In this document: positions 56,351-64,000 of the stretch, in pieces
How the letters are laid out: each line of letters starts with the position of its first letter
How positions within the stretch are numbered: position 1 is the stretch's first letter
NCBI RefSeq assembly: GCF_023955655.1
Contig: NZ_JAMXHT010000003.1
Span: forward strand, 186,001 to 250,000
Reading direction: 5' to 3'
Source: Ralstonia soli
Lineage (GTDB): Bacteria > Pseudomonadota > Gammaproteobacteria > Burkholderiales > Burkholderiaceae
Length of the DNA stretch: 64,000 bases
Notes under the pieces: model-generated
Seen by the model: the letters and a program-made list of their open reading frames with translations, nothing else
What the model was told of the DNA's origin: nothing
The model's database searches: none
Position numbers and translations under genes: made by a program

Positions 56351-57469
56351 CTACTGCGGCGCGCTGGCCGGCTTATTGGTCGCGTTAGCCGCGTTGGCGG
56401 AGACAGGCTTGTAGTCCACCGCCGCGCCAAACTGCTTGATGGTAGCAAACGGGACTTCGCCCACCACGGTCAGCCAGAAATCGGCAATGCGCCGCACCAT
56501 CACGTGCGTGGCCCCTTGCGAGATGAAACCCTCGCGGCGGGTGCGCTTCTCTGAGACCGGTTCAATGAAAAGCGATAGCCCCGCCAGCCCGTCGCTGAAC
56601 ACGACCTGCTGCACCTCAAAACCAGTGCCATGCTTACCGGCCGGCGCAATATCGCCCAGCGGACGGCGCACCTCGCGAATCTTCTGGAAGCCCTTCACAG
56701 GAGTGCCGATCGTCCAGCCTTGCTCGGCCAAGTTGGTCGGTTGCGTGACGATCTCGTACTGGTTCCAACCGGAGAGGTTCTTGAGCGCCGCAACGATCTT
56801 CTGCTTCTCCGACGGCACACCCAACTCCACCTGGGAGAACGCGACCTGCTCAAGCACCTTGCCATCTTCGCCGATGGTCTGGGCCCGCAGCAGCAAGCCG
56901 CTGTTGCGCTCCGCCCAGATACGGTAGGCGTAGCGGAAGCCATCCTTCGGATCAAGCTGGAAGACCTCGCAATCCATGCCCGCGACCCGCTCAGCCGGCA
57001 GGTGACGCATGTCGTATTGGTCGAGAACATCGCCATTGGTGGTGGCGAGCAGCGCGGGGAAGCTGTCCTTGTGCTCCTGCTTCTCCGTCACAACGAGTTT
57101 GACGTCGTAGATCAGGTTCCGGACGACATCATTCTGGCGCAGCATTTCACGCTGCTTGCCGTCCAGCGCCTCAACACGCTCGTACTCGTTGTTGAAGAGG
57201 TCCGCGTAATGCTGGATGCGTGTGGAATGCATGCCGGTGCCACGCTGGTAGGTCAGCGTGCCGACATAGTTCTGTTTGGCCGCAGCGCGATGAATCCTGG
57301 TGAGCCAGGAGGTGGCTTCCTTGCGCGGCATGGGCTCGGGCTGCGACTGCGCAGCCGTCGCCAGCGCCGATACACACAGAAGAAGAAATACCGACCGACG
57401 AACGGCCTGCAGCTTGCGGGCGCCTGCCCCGGCAACGGGGTGCCACACCTTCGACATGGATGCCCGCAT
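56351..57469 (-). CDS. rseB: Sigma-E regulator RseB/MucB
   Basis: A 372-residue periplasmic protein. A signal peptide (SVFLLLCVSALATAAQSQ) is followed by the large lipoprotein-like domain (YVGTLTYQRGTGMHSTRIQHYAD) and a smaller C-terminal domain. RseB binds RseA and shields it from proteolysis until envelope stress. AGGAA precedes the ATG, which overlaps the rseA stop (TAATG). Confidence 0.9.
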   Translation of the reverse strand: MRASMSKVWHPVAGAGARKLQAVRRSVFLLLCVSALATAAQSQPEPMPRKEATSWLTRIHRAAAKQNYVGTLTYQRGTGMHSTRIQHYADLFNNEYERVEALDGKQREMLRQNDVVRNLIYDVKLVVTEKQEHKDSFPALLATTNGDVLDQYDMRHLPAERVAGMDCEVFQLDPKDGFRYAYRIWAERNSGLLLRAQTIGEDGKVLEQVAFSQVELGVPSEKQKIVAALKNLSGWNQYEIVTQPTNLAEQGWTIGTPVKGFQKIREVRRPLGDIAPAGKHGTGFEVQQVVFSDGLAGLSLFIEPVSEKRTRREGFISQGATHVMVRRIADFWLTVVGEVPFATIKQFGAAVDYKPVSANAANATNKPASAPQ

Positions 57470-58101
57470 TATTCCTGATTGGAGTCCTGGGTGTTTGCCA
57501 CCCCGTTGGCCACTGCACGCAGATACGGAGCCACCACACCATTGGTCGCGGACTGGCGATGGGCGCTCAGATATTCGTCCAGACGGGCATCGCGGATCAT
57601 CGGCGTGTTGTCAGTCGCGGCTACAGTCAGCGCTTGTGCGCCAACGCCTTGCGTCGCCTTGGCGACCAGAGCGGGAGAGCTGTCAGCACCGTCAGCAGGG
57701 CCGCGCAGTTGCGGCACGACGACCCAGCTAACGGCCGCCACCGCTGCCGCCACAGCGGTCGAAGGCATGATCCGGCGGACCCAGGCGGGGCTGACCAGGA
57801 ATCGGTGCCTCTCTTGGCTTTGCGCACGCTGCGCCACGGCCGGCACCAGCAGATGCGGCTCGGCCTCGAGCGTTGCCGAGAACCGGCTGAGGAAATCTTC
57901 CGAGGAACGGGTGTTCAGCAGATCCTCTGACCGAAGTACGTCGCCGATCAGTTGATACTCGCGCCAATGCGCCGCGCCCTCGCCATCCTTGGCGAGCTCT
58001 ACCGCCGACGACACTTCATGCGCTGCAATTTCACCGTCCATCAAGGCAGAGATGCGTTGCGCGAACTCCGCTTCTGCCGTCTGCATTTGAGCCTGACCCA
58101 T
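57469..58101 (-). CDS. rseA: Anti-sigma-E factor RseA
   Basis: A 210-residue bitopic membrane protein. The cytoplasmic part has the anti-sigma helix bundle (ISALMDGEIAAHEV, WREYQLIGDVLRS), a single helix around STAVAAAVAAVSWVVVP, then a periplasmic domain (ARLDEYLSAHRQSATNGVVAPYLR). It binds RpoE. The ATG at 58101 is chosen over a TTG at 58134. The rpoE stop is 118 bases upstream. Confidence 0.9.
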   Translation of the reverse strand: MGQAQMQTAEAEFAQRISALMDGEIAAHEVSSAVELAKDGEGAAHWREYQLIGDVLRSEDLLNTRSSEDFLSRFSATLEAEPHLLVPAVAQRAQSQERHRFLVSPAWVRRIMPSTAVAAAVAAVSWVVVPQLRGPADGADSSPALVAKATQGVGAQALTVAATDNTPMIRDARLDEYLSAHRQSATNGVVAPYLRAVANGVANTQDSNQE

Positions 58102-58219
58102 TTCCCGACCCCAAAAACTCCAACGTCCAATCAACGATCCGAGAGAAGACTTCCCGAGGTTTCACCGTTTGCTGCCGGCGGGTTTGCACCCGCGGGCGCC
58201 GGCTTGTCATATCGGCTGG

Positions 58220-58819
58220 CTACCACCGTTTGCCCTCCACTGTTCCCAGCAGGGGACGCAATTTCTCGGCAATCGCCTCGCGAGCGCGGAAGATCCGCGA
58301 CCGGACCGTCCCGATCGGGCACTCCATCGCTTCGGCGATTTCCTCATAGCTCAGACCCTCGATCTCCCGGAGAGTGATTGCAGTACGCAATTCCTCTGGC
58401 AGCGCTTCCATCGCGCGGTTGACCGTTTCGGCCACCTGCTTGGTGTGCAGCATGGAGTCCGGCGTATTGATATCCCTTAGTTGCTCACCATCGGCAAAAG
58501 TTTCAGCCTCTTCGGTGTCGATATCGCTGGACGATTCAGGGCGCCGTCCCTGGGTCGCCAGGTAGTTCTTGGCCGTATTGACGGCGATGCGATACAGCCA
58601 CGTATAGAACGCGGATTCACCCCGAAACTGGGGCAACGCACGGTAGGCCTTGATAAAGGCATCCTGTGCCACATCCTCAACTTCGGCCGGGTCACGGATC
58701 AAGCGCGAGACGAGGCGGATGATCTTGCGGTGGTATTTGACCACCAGCAGCTCAAACGCCCGCTTGTCGCCTTGCTGGACGCGCTCGACGAGGATCTGGT
58801 CGGCTTCGCGTTCACTCAC
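58220..58819 (-). CDS. rpoE: RNA polymerase sigma-E factor
   Basis: A 199-residue ECF sigma factor (RpoE/AlgU). Region 2 contains DVAQDAFIKAYRALPQFRGESAFYTWLYRIAVNTAKNYL, and region 4 has LREIEGLSYEEIAEAMECPIGTVRSRIFRAREAI. The start codon is GTG at 58819, with AGGTGA 8 bases upstream. It heads the rpoE-rseA-rseB-degP unit for envelope stress. The region just before it overlaps the 3' flank of the 58881-59393 gene. Confidence 0.95.
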   Translation of the reverse strand: MSEREADQILVERVQQGDKRAFELLVVKYHRKIIRLVSRLIRDPAEVEDVAQDAFIKAYRALPQFRGESAFYTWLYRIAVNTAKNYLATQGRRPESSSDIDTEEAETFADGEQLRDINTPDSMLHTKQVAETVNRAMEALPEELRTAITLREIEGLSYEEIAEAMECPIGTVRSRIFRAREAIAEKLRPLLGTVEGKRW

Positions 58820-58880
58820 GGATTCTTCACCTGCAGTGTATCGCCTTGAATTTTTGTGACTTCGAAACGTTGTATTTTAC

Positions 58881-59393
58881 CTACGACACACCGCCTGCCT
58901 GGCAAACCGCCGGCGGCGGCCCCAGGCGCAACACAGTTCGCATCCAGCGTAACGTCGCGGCGCCAAACCATGGCGGCATCAGCACGAAGATCTGCGGACA
59001 CCATCCTTGGCCAGCGACTCCGAGCACGAGAACGCGCTCGCCGAGCGGCCACGACCATAGCAGGGGTGCATTTCGGGACGATTGGGCCATCTTCAACCGG
59101 AGTTGCCAGATGGGCTCGCCCGGTTCCCCATCTTCTTTGAGACGGGCGCGCCACATCAGTTCCATCTCGAGCGGCGAACGGTTCACCGCCAGCGGCACAC
59201 AAGCAAAGGCGGCCAACCCGCCGACCACCGCCCAGGCGATAGGCGGCAGGACCGTGCCCCACGCGGCGAACAGCCAACACAGAACGACGCAAATGACACC
59301 GGCCATACTGATTCGACCGACTGCACACAGCCGCCGATACGGCGTCGGGAAAACGACGTGTTGAACAATCAAGGCAAAAATGAAGCGGCACAC
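58881..59393 (-). CDS. Hypothetical membrane protein between fabF and rpoE
   Basis: A 170-residue protein with two adjacent membrane helices (MAGVICVVLCWLFAAWG and IAWAVVGGLAAFACVPLAV), followed by a cytoplasmic part rich in Trp, Leu and Arg (LLWSWPLGERVLVLG, LMPPWFGAATLRWMRTVLRLG). This plan of a hairpin plus short beta-rich tail resembles YgfX-type proteins, but I cannot assign it. The start is uncertain: GTG at 59393 or ATG at 59306. A second frame overlaps it almost fully and is taken as a shadow. Confidence 0.6.
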   Translation of the reverse strand: MCRFIFALIVQHVVFPTPYRRLCAVGRISMAGVICVVLCWLFAAWGTVLPPIAWAVVGGLAAFACVPLAVNRSPLEMELMWRARLKEDGEPGEPIWQLRLKMAQSSRNAPLLWSWPLGERVLVLGVAGQGWCPQIFVLMPPWFGAATLRWMRTVLRLGPPPAVCQAGGVS

Positions 59394-59423
59394 GCGGCCA
59401 TGGCCACGTGTGCCGCCTTGCCT

Positions 59424-60656
59424 TTACGGACGCTTGAACACCAGCGTGCCGTTGGTGCCGCCGAAGCCGAAGTTGTTCTTCACGGCCACATCAATCTTCA
59501 TGTCACGCGCGGTATTGGCGCAGTAATCAAGATCGCATTCGGGATCTTGATTGAAGATGTTGATGGTCGGCGGCGAGACCTGGTTGTGCAGCGCCAGCAC
59601 CGTGAACACCGACTCCAACCCGCCCGCGCCACCCAACAGGTGACCCGTCATGGATTTGGTGGAGTTCACGACGACCTTGCCAGCGTGATCACCGAAGGCT
59701 GCCTTGATGGCTTCGGATTCGTTCTTGTCGCCCAGCGGGGTAGAGGTTCCGTGCGCGTTCAGATAATGAACCTGATCGGCGTTGATGCCGGCATCGCGCA
59801 GTGCGTTGACCATGCAACGGCGGGGGCCGTCCATGTTCGGGGCGGTCATGTGGAAGGCGTCGCCGCTCATGCCAAAGCCGGCAAGCTCTGCATAGATCTT
59901 GGCACCGCGCGCCTTGGCCGACTCGTACTCTTCGAGCACCATCACGCCAGCCCCTTCGCCGAGCACAAAACCGTCGCGGTCCTTATCCCATGGGCGGGAC
60001 GCGGTGGCGGGATCGTCATTGCGCGTGGACAACGCACGGGCCGCCGCAAAGCCACCGATACCGAGCGGTGAAACGGTGGACTCGGCGCCGCCGGCCACCA
60101 TCACGTCAGCATCGCCAGCCTGGATCAGACGCGCAGCCAGACCAATGCTGTGCAAGCCCGTCGTGCAAGCCGTGACGGCAGCCAGGTTCGGCCCTTTCAG
60201 ACCGTGCATGATGCTCAGGTGACCCGAGATCATGTTGATGATCGAGCCCGGTACGAAGAACGGCGAAATGCGGCGCGGACCGCGATCGACGTAGGTCTGG
60301 TGCGTCTCTTCGATCATCGGCAAACCGCCAATGCCAGAACCGACCAGCACACCGATGCGCTCCGCGTTGGCTTCGGTCACTTCCAGCCCGCTGTCTTTGA
60401 GCGCTTGCACGCCGGCAGCGATGCCGTAATGGATGAAGGTATCCATGTTGCGGGCTTCCTTCGCGGGGATGTACTCCTCCGCGTTGAAACCCTTCACCTC
60501 GCCGGCAAAATGCACGGCCAGGTTGGACGGATCGAATTTGGTGACGGTGGCGATCCCGGACTTGCCGGCGACCAGATTGGTCCATGCTTCGGCGACCGAG
60601 TTTCCTACCGGAGAGACCAGCCCCAGGCCGGTTACGACTACGCGACGACGGCTCAC
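59424..60656 (-). CDS. fabF: Beta-ketoacyl-ACP synthase II
   Basis: A 410-residue condensing enzyme of fatty-acid elongation. The catalytic Cys is in [13 protein letters not shown] and the His pair in [12 protein letters not shown] and [15 protein letters not shown]. The start is GTG at 60656 with AGGAAA upstream; the family start [15 protein letters not shown] follows. It is downstream of acpP, its substrate carrier. Confidence 0.96.
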   Translation of the reverse strand: MSRRRVVVTGLGLVSPVGNSVAEAWTNLVAGKSGIATVTKFDPSNLAVHFAGEVKGFNAEEYIPAKEARNMDTFIHYGIAAGVQALKDSGLEVTEANAERIGVLVGSGIGGLPMIEETHQTYVDRGPRRISPFFVPGSIINMISGHLSIMHGLKGPNLAAVTACTTGLHSIGLAARLIQAGDADVMVAGGAESTVSPLGIGGFAAARALSTRNDDPATASRPWDKDRDGFVLGEGAGVMVLEEYESAKARGAKIYAELAGFGMSGDAFHMTAPNMDGPRRCMVNALRDAGINADQVHYLNAHGTSTPLGDKNESEAIKAAFGDHAGKVVVNSTKSMTGHLLGGAGGLESVFTVLALHNQVSPPTINIFNQDPECDLDYCANTARDMKIDVAVKNNFGFGGTNGTLVFKRP

Positions 60657-60769
60657 TATGCTTTCCTGCAACTCTGTATCAGCGACAAAGGCCACAGAAA
60701 GCGCGCCACCCGGTCAAACCGGACAACCGCCCTTTCTGTGGCCCGCGATGTCAAGAGATCGATTGACGC

Positions 60770-61009
<240 letters not shown>

Positions 61010-61047
61010 TTAACCCTCCAGGGAAGTATTCGACAAAAAGTGCGCGC

Positions 61048-61053
61048 ATTCTA
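61048..61053 (-). promoter_or_regulatory. Candidate -10 box of acpP
   Basis: TAGAAT on the minus strand lies 39 bases before the acpP ATG. The expected -35 position holds only a T-rich GGTTTTT, so the match is partial. Confidence 0.5.
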
Positions 61054-61142
61054 GCAGGTTTGCGCGGCGAAAAACCGCGCCGGAATCCATGCAAAAACTG
61101 CGCCCAACATGATCCTAAAAGCCTGTTAATTCGGCGATCGCG

Positions 61143-61164
61143 CAAAATCTTGCGCAGGCGCAAG
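61143..61164 (-). terminator. Possible terminator after fabG
   Basis: On the minus strand CTTGCGC-CT-GCGCAAG is a 7-bp hairpin followed by ATTTTG. The T tract is short, so termination may be partial. Confidence 0.4.
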
Positions 61165-61195
61165 ACTCAGCACAATCACCGCCGGGACGGCTTCC

Positions 61196-61945
61196 TTATC
61201 CCATGTACATACCGCCGTTGACGTGCAGCGTCGAGCCCGTAATGTAGCCCGCCGCCGGTGACGCCAGGAAGGCAACCGCGCTGGCGATATCCTCGGGCGC
61301 TCCCAGGCGCCCCAGCGGAATCTGCGCTTTCAGCGCGGTATGTTGCTCTTCCGACAGGACCTTCGTCATGTCGGTATCGATGAAGCCCGGCGCAATGCAG
61401 TTGACCGTGATGTTGCGGCTGCCGATTTCGCGGGCCAGCGCACGCGCCATGCCTTCCACGCCAGCCTTGGCCGCCGCGTAATTGGCCTGCCCCGGGTTGC
61501 CGGCCGAACCGACTACCGACGTGATGTTGATGATGCGCCCACCGCGCGCCTTCATCATCGGGCGCAGCACGGCGCGCGACAGGCGGAACACCGCGGAGAG
61601 GTTCGTGTCGATGACCGACACCCACTCCTCGTCTTTCATGCGCATCGCCAAGTTATCCTGCGTGATGCCGGCATTGTTGACGAGGATGTTCAGGCCGCCG
61701 TGCGTTTTGATGGTTTCGTCGATCACGGCTTCGCAGCGCGCGGCGTCATTCACGTTGAGCACCACACCGGTACCCTTCACGCCGGCTTCGGCAAAGTAAG
61801 CCGTGATGGCCTGCGCACCGGATTCCGAAGTCGCTGTGCCGACCACCGTCGCACCCTGGCGCGCCAGCTCCAGCGCGATGGCACGACCAATGCCGCGCGA
61901 GGCGCCCGTAACAAGCGCGACCTGGTTGTTCAATGCTTGGGTCAT
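61196..61945 (-). CDS. fabG: 3-oxoacyl-ACP reductase
   Basis: A 249-residue NADPH-dependent short-chain dehydrogenase. The Rossmann motif is TGASRGIGRAIA, NNAGIT follows, and the catalytic Ser-Tyr-Lys lies in INITSVVGSAGNPGQANYAAAK. It reduces beta-ketoacyl-ACP. The start at 61945 lies 14 bases after the fabD stop. Confidence 0.96.
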   Translation of the reverse strand: MTQALNNQVALVTGASRGIGRAIALELARQGATVVGTATSESGAQAITAYFAEAGVKGTGVVLNVNDAARCEAVIDETIKTHGGLNILVNNAGITQDNLAMRMKDEEWVSVIDTNLSAVFRLSRAVLRPMMKARGGRIINITSVVGSAGNPGQANYAAAKAGVEGMARALAREIGSRNITVNCIAPGFIDTDMTKVLSEEQHTALKAQIPLGRLGAPEDIASAVAFLASPAAGYITGSTLHVNGGMYMG

Positions 61946-61959
61946 ACGAATCCCGTTGA

Positions 61960-62889
61960 TTATTTGAGTTGGCCCAGCACAGCTTCCAGCGAAGCCGGAT
62001 CGAAGATCGCGTCGCCGGTGATCTCGCCATCGATGCGCTTGGTCAGGCCGGCCAGCACTTTGCCCGGGCCGCATTCGACCACGCGAGTGATGCCATCGGC
62101 TTTCATCTTCTGAATCGTCTCGACCCAGCGCACCGGAGCAGCAGCCTGGCGTACGAGCGCGTCCTTGATGGCAGCCGGATCGCTTACGACAGCGACATCC
62201 ACGTTGTTGATGACGGGGATACCCGGCGCGGTGACTGTCACATTTGCGAGGTACTCACGCAGGCGATCCGACGCGGGCTTAAGCAGCGACGAGTGGAACG
62301 GCGCCGACACCGGCAGCGGCAATGCGCGCTTGGCGCCCTTGGCCTTGGCGATCTCGCAGGCCTTCTCGACGGCCGCCTTGGCGCCGGCAATCACTACCTG
62401 GGCCGGGGCATTGAAGTTCACGGCTTCCACCACGCCTGCCGCCGAAGCTTCGGCACATGCCGCGCGCACGTCGTCGTCCGACAGACCGAGGATCGCGGCC
62501 ATGCCGCCCTCGCCCACCGGCACTGCTTCCTGCATCGCCTTGGCGCGGAAGCGCACCAGCGGCACGGCGTCCTTGAACGCGATGGCGCCCGCAGCGACCA
62601 GCGCCGAATATTCGCCCAGGCTATGACCCGCCACGACAGACGGCGTGGGGCCACCGGCAGCCTGCCATGCACGATATACAGCGACGGCCGCCGTCAACAT
62701 GACGGGCTGTGTGTTGGTGGTCAGGCTCAGCTCCTCAGCCGGACCTTCGGCGATCAGCTTGCCGATGTCCTGGCCCAGTGCGTCGGACGCCTCGGCCAAC
62801 GTGGCCGCCACGGCCGGGTGATCGGCAAATGCATTGAGCATGCCGACCGATTGCGAACCCTGGCCGGGAAAGACGAAAGCGAATGTCAT
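61960..62889 (-). CDS. fabD: Malonyl-CoA:ACP transacylase
   Basis: A 309-residue enzyme that loads malonate onto ACP. It begins MTFAFVFPGQGSQSVGML, has the nucleophile Ser in VAGHSLGEYSALV and the catalytic His in VSAPFHSSLL. It is placed between fabH and fabG with short gaps, as in E. coli. Confidence 0.96.
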   Translation of the reverse strand: MTFAFVFPGQGSQSVGMLNAFADHPAVAATLAEASDALGQDIGKLIAEGPAEELSLTTNTQPVMLTAAVAVYRAWQAAGGPTPSVVAGHSLGEYSALVAAGAIAFKDAVPLVRFRAKAMQEAVPVGEGGMAAILGLSDDDVRAACAEASAAGVVEAVNFNAPAQVVIAGAKAAVEKACEIAKAKGAKRALPLPVSAPFHSSLLKPASDRLREYLANVTVTAPGIPVINNVDVAVVSDPAAIKDALVRQAAAPVRWVETIQKMKADGITRVVECGPGKVLAGLTKRIDGEITGDAIFDPASLEAVLGQLK

Positions 62890-62920
62890 GGCTCGTATCT
62901 TTGTTCTGAAAATTCGTCGA

Positions 62921-63901
<981 letters not shown>

Positions 63902-63938
63902 GTGCGGTGGGGTGAAATCTGACTCGGCGACGACGCGT

Positions 63939-64000
63939 TCAGGCTGCGTCGGCGGCCGGAGTGGAAGTGGAGACCGGCGCAGCGCCCGCTGCGTCATGGT
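63939..64000 (-). CDS. plsX: Probable PlsX C-terminus (5' part outside window)
   Basis: The last 62 bases on the minus strand read [19 protein letters not shown] and then stop at 63939. An Ala/Thr/Pro tail like this is consistent with a low-complexity C-terminal extension. plsX, phosphate acyltransferase for phospholipid synthesis, normally lies here upstream of fabH. The assignment rests on gene order; the fragment itself has no PlsX motif. Confidence 0.4.
   Translation of the reverse strand, partial: HDAAGAAPVSTSTPAADAA

Overview
This window reads as a chromosome segment of a high-G+C betaproteobacterium of the Burkholderiales, most likely Ralstonia. The reasons are the gene orders pyrG-kdsA-eno-ftsB, rpoE-rseA-rseB-degP-lepA-lepB-rnc-era-recO-pdxJ-acpS-nagZ and plsX-fabHDG-acpP-fabF, an OmpC-type porin ending in Phe, a recJ gene next to an rpfE-like gene, and EF-P of the arginine-rhamnosylation type with its earP partner. 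I see no insertion sequence, prophage, rRNA operon or CRISPR array.

Layout. 1-9480: housekeeping genes (alpha/beta hydrolases, DUF455 ferritin-like protein, gamma-carbonic anhydrase, Hsp33, FtsB, enolase, KdsA, CTP synthase). 9503-13883: a four-gene cluster of a bacterial proteasome-like peptidase (Anbu), a transglutaminase-like protein, an alpha-E protein and a circularly permuted ATP-grasp protein. 13990-22742: ComEC, TatD, LolD/LolC, RpfE-like, RecJ and a 7Fe ferredoxin. 22788-25866: tRNA-Asn, tRNA-Leu, a gene-poor gap, a divergent YeiH/LysR pair and tRNA-Lys. 25961-34182: a sugar and sugar-acid locus (aldose 1-epimerase, porin, GH31 glycosidase, MFS transporter, glucarate dehydratase) read away from a divergent FadR-type regulator. 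34488-40625: a signalling locus with a normal OmpR-type response regulator, a LysM-FecR envelope protein, a CHASE2 histidine kinase, a small ORF and a second regulator whose receiver lacks its phosphorylation residues. 41122-46195: tRNA-Cys, two identical tRNA-Gly, PgsA, UvrC, EarP and EF-P. 46261-64000: the sigma-E/lep/era/rec/pdx cluster followed by the fatty-acid synthesis cluster.

The least explained parts are the signalling locus, where two related regulators are each preceded by the same TTGCAAA direct-repeat motif, and the Anbu cluster. Other useful regulatory signals are a near-palindrome GTYGTACRAC beside the glucarate genes, shared promoter modules in front of three tRNA units, a perfect 12-bp palindrome near the first gene, and an 18-bp dyad between yeiH and its LysR neighbour. 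All assignments come from reading the sequence and remembered family features; no database search was run.
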